Counted from the stretch's first letter, positions 19,285 through 28,601 are shown. The stretch is DNA of 64,000 bases from JACQFZ01 sp045810625 (GCA_045810625.1 JBJMVQ010000027.1:62001-126000); one strand, 5' to 3'. Translations and numbers: made by a program. The notes: generated by a model not told the origin, from the sequence alone.

Positions 19285-19584
19285 AGGATCGTCCTGATCG
19301 TGAAGGGATACTCCTTTCCTGCATTCGCGTTGACGAATGCGTCGTTATGCGACCGCTCGCGGCCGTGGGATGGGCACAAAACTGGCGCAAATCTTACGCA
19401 GCCCGCATCGCGCCTCAAATCAGCAAAACCCCGATGCAGGGACACTCACGTGGAAATTGCAGGACTTTGGCGCGGCCGTCCGCCTCGAACATGCGTTCGA
19501 GCTGTGGGCTTCGACGCCGGCGTGAGGATTCGTTCGTATTGCAGGACAGAAACCGCTCGCGCGGGCGCGACCATGCGTCGCAAA
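19285..19584. other. Intergenic region between treS and glgX
   Basis: About 300 bases without a supportable gene; short frames here look like noise. A perfect 7-bp stem GCATTCG/CGAATGC with a six-base loop lies at 19321-19340 just upstream of glgX and could be an operator or leader hairpin. It should hold the glgX promoter unless transcription continues from treS. Confidence 0.4.
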
Positions 19585-22500
19585 TCAACTCGCAGCGGTC
19601 GGTGCTTCCTTCTCCTTCTTCATCTCGGGCAGAAGCGCGAGTACGCCGCGCAATGGAATTTCCACCCAGTCCGGCCGGTTGTCGAGATCGTAGCGTATCT
19701 CGTAGAGCGCTTTTTCGAGCGTGAAGAGATCGACGAGCGCCTTGGCGTCGGCCGGATCGTCAGGCCACCCGGCGGAGCCCGACGCGGCCGCGCGGTAACC
19801 TTCGAGAAAACGCTCGCGCGCCGCTGTCTCCCAGGCGCGCGCCAGGCGCTCGAGCGTGTCGTAGTCTTCCGAGCGCTCCGCCGTCACGCGGCGCAACGCG
19901 TTGTATGCCGCGTAGTTGAACGACCGCGACATGCCGGCGACATCGCGCAGAGCCGAATGTTTGGCGCGGCGTTCGGCGAGCGGGCGCGCCGGCTCGCCTT
20001 CGAAATCGGTGAGCAGAAAATCGTTCTGTACGACCAGCACCTGTCCGAGATGATAGTCGCCGTGGTAGCGCGTCTTCTTCGTGGCGAGCGCCAGCGGGCT
20101 GCCGAGGCTCGCGTAAAGCTCGGCTTCGCCGCCGATGAAGCGATCCGCAATCGGCTGCAGCGCCGTCGGCAACCGCGCGCGCCCGGCCTTGAGCTTCGCG
20201 AGCGTCGCTTCGATGTCGCCGCGAACGCGCTCCCACCATTGGCCGATTTCCGACGGTCCGGCCGGCTCCGGATCGAACGCCGGATCGCCCGTCACGCGCG
20301 ACAGCGCCTGGTGCAGCTCGGCGGTACGCCGCCCGAGCGTCGTCATCATCGTCATGTAGAGCACGTAGCGCGCGTGCTGCTGTAAGCCTTTGTCCGCGCC
20401 GGGCTCGCTTCGGTTCGCTTCGAGGTACCAGACGAGAAACTCGATCGTGTAGAGCCAGCCGTCGCCCTGATTGGCGGCGTAGCCCTGGAGCATCGCGACC
20501 GTCGCCATGTAGTCTTCCGTCGTGTTGTAGTATTCGACGTAACCGGCGAGCGGAGCGATGTGCGGAAACGGCGAGACGTCCGTGAGAAAGCGGCCGATCT
20601 CGAGGTCGGGATTGAGTCCCGGTTCCAGGCGACGATAGAACTTCAGAATCAGGCGCTCGCCGAGCACGACCGAGGAGTTGCTTTGCTCGAGTCCCAGCGG
20701 ACGGACCGCGAGCTCCCCGACGTTGCCGACCAGATCCTTGTAGGCTTTACTCGACTCGAACCGCAGCCGGCCTTGCGAGAGTGTCAGCTCATGACGCACA
20801 CCCATTGCGCGCACGAGCATGCGGCAGAATTCCTCGTCCGCGACCGCGTCGAACAGCACCCCGACGCGCGGACCGCGGCGCACGCGCGCCAACGCGCGGT
20901 GCAGCAGCGGGCGCACGTGCTCGTCCGTCGTTTCGCCCCACACGATCGAGAGCGGCAGAAAATAGCGGGCATGCCCTTCCCGGCTGACGGTGCGCACGAG
21001 CGCGACCAGGGCGCTGTGCGTCGCTTCGCCCCACTCGGCTGCATCCAGCAGCTCGACGCGTTCCGGTGCGCTGGCCTTCGTCGCATACCAGCGCTCCTTC
21101 GCGACGAAGCGCGGCAGGATATCGCGCTCAACCGCAGCGCGCAGCTTCTCCGCCATCGGACGCTGCACGCGGTCGTTCTGCCCGATGAAATCGGGATAGA
21201 GCGAGCGCCAACCGGCGAACATTACGAGCCAGGGAAGCTCGGCAGGAGCGAGACGTTCTTCGTGCCAGCGCGGCACCGCGGCGGTTTTCGAAAGGAGAAA
21301 CCAATAGAATCCGTAACCGGGCAGCGTGAGTAAATACGGCAGTTCACCGATCGGAGGGAACGTGCTGCGACCCAGCATTTCGACCGGCACTCGGCCCTGG
21401 AAAGCAGACAAGTTCAGCTCGACCGGCTGCGCCGCGCGCGACAGGTTCGTCACGCACATCACGCTCTCGTCCTCGTACTCGCGCAGATAGACGAGTATTT
21501 TCCGGTTGCCGGGCGACAAAAAACGCAGCGAGCCGCGGCCGAACGCTTTGTGCGCGTTGCGCACGGCGATCAACCGCTTCATCCAATTGAGCAGCGAGAA
21601 CGGATCGCGCATTTGCGCCTCGACGTTGACCGCGCCGTAGCCGTAGATCGGATCCATGACCGGCGGCAGGTACAGGCGCGCCGGATCGGCGCGCGAGAAA
21701 CCCGCGTTGCGGTCCGGGCTCCACTGCATCGGCGTGCGCACGCCGTTTCGGTCGCCGAGGAAAATGTTGTCACCCATCCCGATCTCGTCGCCGTAGTAGA
21801 TGATCGGGCTGCCGATCAACGACAGCAGCAGATTGTTGAGCAGCCGGATGCGCTCGATATCGTTGTCGACCAGCGGTGCCATCCGACGGCGGATGCCGAG
21901 ATTGAGGCGCGAACGCGGATCCGACGCGTAAACCTGATACATGTAGTCGCGCTCGCGATCGGTCACCATCTCGAGCGTCAGCTCGTCATGGTTGCGCAGA
22001 AAAATCGCCCACTGACAGTTCTCTGGTATCTCCGGCGTCTGGTCCATGATTTCGGTGATCGGGTGACGGTCCTCCTGCGCGACCGCCATGTAGATCCGCG
22101 GCATGAGCGGAAAGTGAAACGCCATGTGGCACTCATCGCCGTCGCCGAAATACGGTCGCACGTCCTCGGGCCATTGATTCGCCTCGGCGAGAAACATCCG
22201 GTTTTGAAACCGGGACTCGAGCGCGGCGCGCAGGCGCTTCAAGACGCTATGGCTCTCGGGGAGATTCTCGTTGTTCGTCCCTTCGCGCTCGCACAAATAA
22301 GGAACGGCGTCGAGACGCAGCCCGTCGACCCCCGCGAGCAGCCAAAAGTGCATCACCGCGAGGATCGCCCGCATCACCTGCGGATTGTCGAAGTTGAGGT
22401 CCGGCTGGTGCGAGAAGAACCGGTGCCAGTAATATTGTCGCGCGATCGGATCCCACGCCCAGTTCGATTTTTCGGTGTCGCGAAAAATGATGCGCGTGTC

Positions 22501-22941
22501 GGCGTATTTCTTGTCGTCGTCGCTCCACACGTAAAAATTACGGCGCGACGTACCCAGCCGCGCGCGCCGCGCCGACTGAAACCACGGGTGCTGGTCGGAG
22601 GTGTGATTGATCACGAGCTCCGTCACGACGCGCAAACCGCGCGCGTGCGCCGCGCGCACGAACGCGCGAAAGTCGGTCATCGTTCCGTAGTCGGAGTGCA
22701 CGTCGCGATAGTCGGCGATGTCGTAGCCGTCATCGCGCAGCGGCGAAGGGTAGAACGGCAGCAGCCAGATGCAGTTCACGCCGAGATCGCGGATGTAGTC
22801 GAGCTTCTCCATCAGCCCGTGGAAGTCGCCGGTACCGTCGCCGTTGCTGTCGTAGAACGCCTTCACGTGCAGCTGATAAATGACGGCGTCCTTGTACCAG
22901 AGCGGATCGTCGGGGAGGCTGTTGTGAGTGGGATGAGCCAT
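19585..22941 (-). CDS. treS: Trehalose synthase TreS fused to maltokinase
   Basis: 1,118 residues. Residues about 10-555 are GH13_16 trehalose synthase, interconverting maltose and trehalose: YDSNGDGTGDFHGL, GVDGLRLDAVPYL (nucleophile), LAEANQWPEDVRPYFG (Glu) and FLRNHDELT. Residues about 590-1118 are a maltokinase (Mak/Pep2) with aminoglycoside-phosphotransferase-like catalytic loop HGDYHLGQVL and metal motif LTDFEGEPARP. TreS-Mak fusions make maltose-1-phosphate, the donor for GlgE, so this gene can run trehalose back into alpha-glucan. No glgE or glgB is in the window. It is followed about 300 bases later by glgX on the same strand. Confidence 0.94.
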   Translation of the reverse strand: MAHPTHNSLPDDPLWYKDAVIYQLHVKAFYDSNGDGTGDFHGLMEKLDYIRDLGVNCIWLLPFYPSPLRDDGYDIADYRDVHSDYGTMTDFRAFVRAAHARGLRVVTELVINHTSDQHPWFQSARRARLGTSRRNFYVWSDDDKKYADTRIIFRDTEKSNWAWDPIARQYYWHRFFSHQPDLNFDNPQVMRAILAVMHFWLLAGVDGLRLDAVPYLCEREGTNNENLPESHSVLKRLRAALESRFQNRMFLAEANQWPEDVRPYFGDGDECHMAFHFPLMPRIYMAVAQEDRHPITEIMDQTPEIPENCQWAIFLRNHDELTLEMVTDRERDYMYQVYASDPRSRLNLGIRRRMAPLVDNDIERIRLLNNLLLSLIGSPIIYYGDEIGMGDNIFLGDRNGVRTPMQWSPDRNAGFSRADPARLYLPPVMDPIYGYGAVNVEAQMRDPFSLLNWMKRLIAVRNAHKAFGRGSLRFLSPGNRKILVYLREYEDESVMCVTNLSRAAQPVELNLSAFQGRVPVEMLGRSTFPPIGELPYLLTLPGYGFYWFLLSKTAAVPRWHEERLAPAELPWLVMFAGWRSLYPDFIGQNDRVQRPMAEKLRAAVERDILPRFVAKERWYATKASAPERVELLDAAEWGEATHSALVALVRTVSREGHARYFLPLSIVWGETTDEHVRPLLHRALARVRRGPRVGVLFDAVADEEFCRMLVRAMGVRHELTLSQGRLRFESSKAYKDLVGNVGELAVRPLGLEQSNSSVVLGERLILKFYRRLEPGLNPDLEIGRFLTDVSPFPHIAPLAGYVEYYNTTEDYMATVAMLQGYAANQGDGWLYTIEFLVWYLEANRSEPGADKGLQQHARYVLYMTMMTTLGRRTAELHQALSRVTGDPAFDPEPAGPSEIGQWWERVRGDIEATLAKLKAGRARLPTALQPIADRFIGGEAELYASLGSPLALATKKTRYHGDYHLGQVLVVQNDFLLTDFEGEPARPLAERRAKHSALRDVAGMSRSFNYAAYNALRRVTAERSEDYDTLERLARAWETAARERFLEGYRAAASGSAGWPDDPADAKALVDLFTLEKALYEIRYDLDNRPDWVEIPLRGVLALLPEMKKEKEAPTAAS

Positions 22942-22970
22942 ATCGGGCGCGCTTCGCGCTGTTGTCGAGT

Positions 22971-23689
22971 TAATAAATTAATTTCTGGGTGGCTGACCCA
23001 GGGCAGGTGACTTTTCTTTGTCTCGCCAAAGAAAAGTCACCAAAAGAAAGGCGACCCCGGGCGGCGCGAAGACCCACTCGCCGCTCGCCGTCAATCCCGA
23101 AAGCGAGCCTAACTCGCCGGCGCGCAAAGTCTACGCGCTCGGGCTCGGACACAGTCTCGCTTTCAGCGATTGCTTGGCTGCGCGGCTCAGCGCGCCGCAC
23201 GGGGATCGAAAAGCAACCACCGCTTGGTTTTCGTCTGTACTCTTCGCCGATGTCGAGCGCGAGCCGAACTCGCCGGCCCGCAAAAAGACCACTGCGCGCG
23301 CTCGGGCTCGCCATCGTCTCGCGAAGTCCCCCGACGACGGCTGCGGTGCTCGGCTTGCTTTACGGGGAGGTACAACACCACTCAACTCGATCTCTTGCTT
23401 CCGGAAGCCACCGGAACTCGACGCTGAGGTGTTAGCGGTTGTTGGGTCCCCGTATGGCGTGCTTCGAGCACCGGAGGGTTTGGGAAAGGAGCCCGAACGG
23501 GCGCGGCCATGGAATGGCCGCGCGGCAACCAGTACAGGGACGTACCGTGTTGCCGCGAGGGGTCCCAACGCCGAGGAGCGCAAGGGATGTCTGCGCCATC
23601 CGGGGCGTGCTTTCTTTTGGTGACTTTTCTTTGCACGAGCAAAGAAAAGTCACTTGCCGTGGGTCAACCACCCACAAGTAAATCTATTA
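22971..23689. repeat. 0.7-kb intergenic repeat element with inverted ends and twin hairpins
   Basis: The ends are inverted copies: 22971-22999 is the reverse complement of a GGGTCARCCACCCA... sequence found at 23661-23689, followed by an A/T-rich TTAAT-type tail. Just inside each end lies a perfect hairpin with the same arms: GTGACTTTTCTTTG/CAAAGAAAAGTCAC at 23006-23041 and 23620-23653. The core contains an internal near-duplication (CGAGCCTAACTCGCCGGC at about 23104; CGAGCCGAACTCGCCGGC at about 23260). It spans a 201-codon plus-strand frame (23018-23623) of low-complexity Arg/Ala-rich sequence that I regard as spurious. Repeats of this appearance occur in other proteobacteria; no transposase is present. 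Confidence 0.7.
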
Positions 23690-23715
23690 AATCCACTGCC
23701 GCGCGATAGCGCGAA

Positions 23716-23867
23716 CAAAAGAAAGTCACCTGCGGTGTACAGGGACATACGAATTTCGCGAGAGCGCAGGTGCCACACAGGGATGTGTCAATGTCGCGGG
23801 CGCGCAGGATGCGCGCGGAGCGACACGCGCGGAGCGATGGGTCAACCACCCACAAGTTGATTTATTA
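23716..23867. repeat. Partial extra copy of the same repeat end
   Basis: A second GGGTCAACCACCCACAAGT block at 23839-23857 with an A/T-rich tail repeats the element's right end as a direct copy. CAAAAGAAAGTCACC at 23716-23730 echoes its hairpin arm. This suggests a nested or decayed copy beside the full element. No gene is seen between 22942 and 23920. Confidence 0.55.
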
Positions 23868-23920
23868 CGTCCACAACCGCGCGAAGCGCGTCGTACTATC
23901 GACACGCGCGCGGTGCTGAA

Positions 23921-24778
23921 CTAATCGGACGTGGCGTCCGCGCCATCTCCATCCCGCCGCACGTCGAACGACGCGAACCACTGTCCGGTGCCTTTCGGCG
24001 CGTGGGGATCGTAGTAGAGCGTCCGCAGTTTCAACCGCCCGGGGTTGCCGATCCGCGGACCGGCGGTGAGGGTATGAAAAATCTCACCGCCGATGATTTG
24101 ATGAGTGATCGTGAGATAGAGACGCGACAGCGCGCCGTCGCGCAACACGGTCTCGTGCATCTGCGGGCCGGCGAGCAGATACAAACGGGAGTAACCGAGG
24201 CTTGCAAGCAGCTTGATCATGGGCCCGCCCTGCACCGAGGCCCCGCGTCCGGCGTAACGCACTTCGTAGCCCTGATTCTTCCAATATTGCACGCGCTCGC
24301 GCGGCGCATCTTCGCCGGTGACGATGTGCACCGGCTGCTCGTGCCGCGCGAGCGAGGCCGGCATCGGGAAGTCGAGCGTGCGGCTGATGATCGCGACGGC
24401 CGGTTGTTTGCTCAAACCGTGCTCGCGTCGCCATCGGCCGATGTCGAGCACCTGTTTGGCGACGCCGACCTGGAGTATGTCGTCGAACTTGCGCTGCGCG
24501 AGGGCACGCAAATAGCCGCCGTGCGTGACCATGCAATCGGCTTGAGCCTGCAGCTCTTGAAACAGCCGCCAGTCGCGAGTGCTTGCCAGGTCCTCGAGCA
24601 CGTAGGATTCCCCCGTGTCGGCTTCGACGATGGCGATCCTGCCGTCGATGCTCGTCACGAAGTTTGCGTACACGAACGGATCCGCCGGCGTGCCCAGCCG
24701 AAACAATTCTTGCCCGAGGTACGTTCCTTCCAGGCGACGCGTTACGCCGGGATTCGGGTAGAGCTCGACGATCTCCAT
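23921..24778 (-). CDS. RibD C-terminal / dihydrofolate-reductase-fold protein
   Basis: 285 residues with the RibD_C reductase fold: substrate-pocket start PFVYANFVTSIDGRIAI near residue 35 and the cofactor-side GGPMIKLLASLGYSRLYLLAGP near residue 185. Family members reduce pyrimidine intermediates of riboflavin synthesis or pterin-like substrates with NADPH. The neighbouring genes are for methanopterin-type cofactors rather than riboflavin, so it may be the dihydromethanopterin reductase or a pathway reductase; DmrA of Methylobacterium is also a DHFR-like protein. Last gene of the minus-strand C1-cofactor run, 10 bases after DUF2267. The function is inference. Confidence 0.75.
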   Translation of the reverse strand: MEIVELYPNPGVTRRLEGTYLGQELFRLGTPADPFVYANFVTSIDGRIAIVEADTGESYVLEDLASTRDWRLFQELQAQADCMVTHGGYLRALAQRKFDDILQVGVAKQVLDIGRWRREHGLSKQPAVAIISRTLDFPMPASLARHEQPVHIVTGEDAPRERVQYWKNQGYEVRYAGRGASVQGGPMIKLLASLGYSRLYLLAGPQMHETVLRDGALSRLYLTITHQIIGGEIFHTLTAGPRIGNPGRLKLRTLYYDPHAPKGTGQWFASFDVRRDGDGADATSD

Positions 24779-24788
24779 GGCGCCGATG

Positions 24789-25184
24789 CTAGAGGGTCGA
24801 CGCCGGCGGCGCGCCGGGGTTGAGGATGCGGCGGTACTCGCCCGGAAGCTGCGCCCATAGCTCGTCGATTTCTCTACCCGCCATCGCGTCGCGGAGCACG
24901 CTGATGACGATCAGCACGTCGCGCCGCGCGTCCTCGAACGTCGTACCTTCGCGCGCGGCGATGCGATTGAAGAATTCATCGAGCGAGTACGCGGGAACCG
25001 AGGTGGGCCGCTCGAACGCGCTGCGTAGCTCTGCCGGAAGCTGTTCGATCAGTTTGCGTTTGTCGGCGTTCGGCACGATTTCGCCGATGGTCTCGAGCGT
25101 GGTCGCGGTAAGTTTCTCCGCACGCTCCTGCGACGCGAAGCCGCCGCGGCTTCGAACGGTCCGAATGAACTCCTGATAGTCCAT
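24789..25184 (-). CDS. DUF2267 family protein
   Basis: 131 residues starting MDYQEFIRTVRSRGG at ATG 25184; an in-frame GTG at 25199 would add five residues. Two similar helical halves (ATTLETIGEIVPNADKRKLIEQLPAELR and VLIVISVLRDAMAGREIDELWAQLPGEYR) match the DUF2267 duplication. The function of the family is unknown. It sits between MfnB-like and RibD-like genes; whether it has anything to do with cofactor synthesis is unclear. Confidence 0.75.
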   Translation of the reverse strand: MDYQEFIRTVRSRGGFASQERAEKLTATTLETIGEIVPNADKRKLIEQLPAELRSAFERPTSVPAYSLDEFFNRIAAREGTTFEDARRDVLIVISVLRDAMAGREIDELWAQLPGEYRRILNPGAPPASTL

Positions 25185-25318
25185 GTCGTTGCGCCGCACC
25201 TTACCCTGCGCCGCTTACAGCCTGACAAATTCCAACCGTCGTGTCGATGCCAGCGTCGGGTTTGACGCGTACTTCGGCGCAAAGACTCTTCGATGCCTGC
25301 GGAAAATCGAGGTCCCGT

Positions 25319-26035
25319 CTATCGCCGAGCACGCATTCGCTCGTTTTCCTCACCGTCGAAACATGCGGCGAGTCGCGCGCGCACTGCGGCGAATGCCTGC
25401 GGGTCGAGCGGTGCGGTTCGTGCCGCGCCGCGACACAGAGCGGTGCGAAACCCGAGGTATGTGGGACGAAGATGTACCAGCGGCGCGATGTCGTCGAGCG
25501 TCAGGGAGCCGGCGAGACCGGTGATGAGTCCGAAGGATTGCGCGCGCCGCACGAATGCGGCGAGATCGCCGTCGCGCAGATGAGCGCGCAGACCGCCGGA
25601 ATGCTTCGCCGCCGTGTCCAGCATCGCGCCCGCGAAACCGGCGTCGGCGAGTGCATCAAGAAGCGAAAGATCCAGGCCCTCGTCGGCGAAAAGTACGCCG
25701 ATCAGTCGAACCTTTCGGGCGACGGGAGCCAGTGCCGCAACGCAATCGCGGCGGTCGCGATGCTCGAACAATCCCACCTTCACGAAGTCGACCGCGGTGC
25801 TTGCCGTAGCCAGCGCCGCCTCCATCAACAGCCCCGGTGCCATCGGCAGATCGCCGATGGTCGCGCTGACCGGTCGCCGGCCCGCGAGAGCGCCGACGAT
25901 CTGCGCAATGGTCGCAAGCGGCAATGCGCCGAGCGCCCCCGCCGAGGGATCCTTGAGATCGATGACATCGGCGCCGAACGCCGCGGCCATCTCCGCCTCG
26001 GCGCGGTTCGCGGCGCTCGCGAGCATTGCCGTCAT
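25319..26035 (-). CDS. mfnB: (5-formylfuran-3-yl)methyl phosphate synthase-like protein (MfnB, DUF556)
   Basis: A 238-residue TIM barrel with the family N terminus MLASAANRAEAEMAAAFGADVIDLKDPSAGALGA; the Lys of DLKDP is the expected Schiff-base lysine, and a second Lys lies in VDFVKVGLFE. MfnB condenses two glyceraldehyde-3-phosphates to the furan precursor of methanofuran in methanogens; aerobic methylotrophs carry homologues for the methanofuran analogue used by formyltransferase/hydrolase. It overlaps the DUF447 gene by ATGA. Placement in a pterin-type gene run supports the C1-cofactor role. Confidence 0.85.
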   Translation of the reverse strand: MTAMLASAANRAEAEMAAAFGADVIDLKDPSAGALGALPLATIAQIVGALAGRRPVSATIGDLPMAPGLLMEAALATASTAVDFVKVGLFEHRDRRDCVAALAPVARKVRLIGVLFADEGLDLSLLDALADAGFAGAMLDTAAKHSGGLRAHLRDGDLAAFVRRAQSFGLITGLAGSLTLDDIAPLVHLRPTYLGFRTALCRGAARTAPLDPQAFAAVRARLAACFDGEENERMRARR

Positions 26036-26607
26036 ACGCGGCTCCCGGTCGTCTGACCGGCATAATGCCGTTCAATCCGCTCCTTGAGCCAGCCCCATGC
26101 CTCGCGTTCGCGGCTGCCGGCGGTTTTTTCCACCGCTATGGCGAGGTAGGCGATCTCGCGCTCGATCTTCTCCCGCGGCAACAAATGCAAGCGGCTCACC
26201 AGAATCGCCGCTTCCACCACGGCGGCCTGTGCGCGATTGAAGCCGCGGAAGGGCGCGTGCATCTGTTCATGAACGACGCGGCAGTGCAGTTGCGGACGCA
26301 TTTCGTCCAGCACCGTGCGCTCGACGCGCACTTCCGCATGCGCGAGACAGTCGGCAAGACGCGCGCCGGGGACGGAGGTCGCCGGCGCGAGCGGCCAGTC
26401 GAAACGCCCGGTCAGGCAGCCGGCGATCACGCGCACATCGTCGGTGTAGTTGATGACGGCCACGCCGTCGCGCAGGAGATTGTCGAGCGTGCCCGACGGA
26501 CGAAACGGAGCGAGGATGACAGCGCCGTCGTCCTGGCGCACGCCCATGGGCGCGATGTGGGTCTTGCCCTCGGCCGTGCGCGTGGTGACGACCGTTTCGT
26601 GAATCAT
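26032..26607 (-). CDS. DUF447 domain protein of the methanopterin-linked gene set
   Basis: 191 residues; begins MIHETVVTTRTAEGKTHIAPMG, a flavin-reductase-like split-barrel start (compare VVTT...G..HIAPMG in FMN-binding folds), with ILAPFRPSGTLDNLL and VINYTDDVRVIAGCLTG following. DUF447 proteins occur in archaea and in methylotrophs that use tetrahydromethanopterin, where they are among the archaeal-like genes of the C1 cofactor cluster. The precise reaction is unknown. ATGA overlaps link it to both neighbours. Confidence 0.8.
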   Translation of the reverse strand: MIHETVVTTRTAEGKTHIAPMGVRQDDGAVILAPFRPSGTLDNLLRDGVAVINYTDDVRVIAGCLTGRFDWPLAPATSVPGARLADCLAHAEVRVERTVLDEMRPQLHCRVVHEQMHAPFRGFNRAQAAVVEAAILVSRLHLLPREKIEREIAYLAIAVEKTAGSREREAWGWLKERIERHYAGQTTGSRV

Positions 26608-28004
26608 GGCGGAGTTTCCGAGCGCGCGTTCAATGTGGAGCCCGGCGGCGTGTAACGAGTGAGATCGTCAGCCGCGCGCGGCACGGCGGCGCCCCACGTC
26701 AGCGCTTCGTCCTGCGTATAGCGTTTGCCGAGCTGCCAGGCGATCTGCGCACGCGCGAGCTCCACGCCGAGATAGAAAGCGTGCGCGCCGTCCGATTCCA
26801 CGCGCAGATGCGGAAACAGAGCGAACGGATCTGTCGCCGTGTGCAGACCGTCGCGGTTGTAAGCGTGGATGCCGGCGGCGCTCACTTGAATGCGAAAGCT
26901 CGGATCGCGTATCGCCGCGGCGAGCTCGCGAATCTCCTCCGGGCCGTAGGGGAACGGGCGGCGCTCGTGCACTTGCAGCAGGCCCGGGTGCAGACTGCGC
27001 GGGAGGCTGCGTTCCGCGCGGGCGGCGTACATCAGGCGGCGGGCAACGTCGGCTTCGCGGACGGCGGCGCGTGCATGCGCGCTGACCTCGGTGGTGAGAA
27101 TGTGACGGATGCCGAGCTCCGAGGCGATCCCGAGCAGCACGGCGGTGATGCCGCTCGTGTCCGCGTCCGTCAGCTCGGTTAGGTTGCCCGTGCCCATGAA
27201 TATCTCGACCTCCGGATGACGCACGCGTACTTCGCGATAGCGCATGAGCGACTCGACGAAACCGAAATGGATCGGATCGAGCACGGGATCGACGAAATAG
27301 CGACGGCCGCGATGCGCAAGCCGCGCGGCGGCACGGTCGAGGGAATCGAGATCGCCCGCCGTCGCCGGGATCAGCACCGGAACCGCATCGGTTTCGTCGG
27401 CGAGCCAGAGCGTGTCTTCGTTGAGACTCAGCAGATAATTCGCGCCGCCGCGTATCCCGCGCCGCAACTCCTCGGTGTCGAGGGAATCGATGCTGACTTC
27501 ATAGCCCGCGTCCCGCAGGCTCGCCACGGTTTCTTCGAGGTGCGGGAACGGCGTGCCCGGCAGGCATCCGATGTCGATCACATCCGCTCCCGACTCGCGG
27601 TAATGCTTCGCGCGCTCATGAATCGCTTCGATCGCGAGCTGCGGCGCGTCGACGATCTCCGCGAAGATGCGCATGTCGTAGCGGCTCAGGTCCGGCGGTG
27701 CGGAACGGCGCCCGAAGAACGACGGCAAGTCCTTGAGCTCGTCGGGTCCGCGTTCCACCGGGACGCCGAGTTGACGCGTCAGCTCGGCGACATCCCCGCG
27801 ACAGCGCCCTGGAATCACGACACGGTTCGCGCCCATGGCGTCCGGCAGACGCCGGCGGATCATGTCGGTCGTCATCAGCGCCGCAACGCTCACGCCCAGC
27901 TCGTGCACCTGGTAGGTAAACGGCGTCGGCTGCATCGCCTGCAGCACTTTGTGCAGCTGGGGCTCGGCGAGCTTGCCGGTCAGGAAGAGGATCTGCTCAG
28001 GCAT
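26604..28004 (-). CDS. Dihydropteroate synthase-related protein of H4MPT synthesis
   Basis: 466 residues. The centre (about 135-330) is a dihydropteroate-synthase-like TIM barrel: ESGADVIDIGCLPGTPFPHLEETV and VSIDSLDTEELRRGIRGGANYLLSLN. The N and C termini (MPEQILFLTGKLAEPQLHKVL and KRYTQDEALTWGAAV) are conserved in archaeal and methylotroph homologues and absent from true FolP. A real folP is at 50880, so this one is free for the methanopterin pathway, where it has been proposed to join the pterin to the arylamine ribofuranose unit or act nearby. Overlaps DUF447 by ATGA. Confidence 0.85.
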   Translation of the reverse strand: MPEQILFLTGKLAEPQLHKVLQAMQPTPFTYQVHELGVSVAALMTTDMIRRRLPDAMGANRVVIPGRCRGDVAELTRQLGVPVERGPDELKDLPSFFGRRSAPPDLSRYDMRIFAEIVDAPQLAIEAIHERAKHYRESGADVIDIGCLPGTPFPHLEETVASLRDAGYEVSIDSLDTEELRRGIRGGANYLLSLNEDTLWLADETDAVPVLIPATAGDLDSLDRAAARLAHRGRRYFVDPVLDPIHFGFVESLMRYREVRVRHPEVEIFMGTGNLTELTDADTSGITAVLLGIASELGIRHILTTEVSAHARAAVREADVARRLMYAARAERSLPRSLHPGLLQVHERRPFPYGPEEIRELAAAIRDPSFRIQVSAAGIHAYNRDGLHTATDPFALFPHLRVESDGAHAFYLGVELARAQIAWQLGKRYTQDEALTWGAAVPRAADDLTRYTPPGSTLNARSETPP

Positions 28005-28043
28005 GCGGCGGTATGCGCTCGACGCGACGCGCGCCCCGCTGTT

Positions 28044-28601
28044 TCAGGCGCTGTCGCGAAGCGTCCGCCGGCAAACGCCCCATTGCCGGTCCGCTTCTTC
28101 GACCGCCACTTCGATCTCGGCGATGTTGCCGAGCCGCTCCCGCGCACCTAGCGCCCGCAGCAGCTCGGCGCCCATATGCCAGGCGCTCATTTCGGCGGTG
28201 GTGTTCGCGACGGGAAGCACGGCGCAGTTCTGCTCGGGCAGAACGAAGCGCTTGTCGTAGACGTTGACCTCGATCCAGCCCTCGCCGCGAGTCAGCCGCA
28301 CCTCGCGGCTTTGGCCCGGCAACAGCACGCGGTCGTGCAGCGTCGCGCAGACCTCGCGCGCGAGCTGCGTGAGCTCGACGAAATCGACCACGAACGCGTC
28401 CGCCGTGTTGTCGCCGTGCACGCGCAGGCGGACATGAAAGTTGTGTCCGTGGAGGTTTTCACAGATTCCCGCGTAAGTGATGAAGTGCGCGGCGTTGAAA
28501 TGAAGTTCCGCCGGTTCGATCCACACGCCGAAATGCTCGGCGATCGATCGTTGCTCGAACGCGAGTGGGAACGGCACGGGTGCGGGAGTGGTCATGGTCA
28601 C
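28044..28601 (-). CDS. 6-pyruvoyl-tetrahydropterin synthase-like protein
   Basis: 185 residues with the PTPS/QueD fold: zinc ligands in FNAAHF near residue 37 and HGHNFHV near 52, and a Cys in AGICENLHGHN where the catalytic Cys of PTPS lies. It starts with an ATGA overlap after the sigma-54 activator and precedes the DHPS-like gene by 39 bases. Archaeal-type pterin synthesis can use a PTPS-like enzyme; here the context points to the pterin half of tetrahydromethanopterin rather than queuosine. Confidence 0.82.
   Translation of the reverse strand: MTMTTPAPVPFPLAFEQRSIAEHFGVWIEPAELHFNAAHFITYAGICENLHGHNFHVRLRVHGDNTADAFVVDFVELTQLAREVCATLHDRVLLPGQSREVRLTRGEGWIEVNVYDKRFVLPEQNCAVLPVANTTAEMSAWHMGAELLRALGARERLGNIAEIEVAVEEADRQWGVCRRTLRDSA

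Noticed and set aside
18499..20385. 628-codon plus-strand frame across glgX and treS
   Set aside because: Spans two real minus-strand genes and their gap; composition is typical of an antisense shadow.
21550..23010. 486-codon plus-strand frame opposite treS
   Set aside because: Antisense to the catalytic domain of TreS; no recognisable motif.
23018..23623. 201-codon plus-strand frame in the repeat element
   Set aside because: Lies wholly inside the inverted repeat element, starts in its hairpin, and is low-complexity; frames of this kind are repeat by-products.
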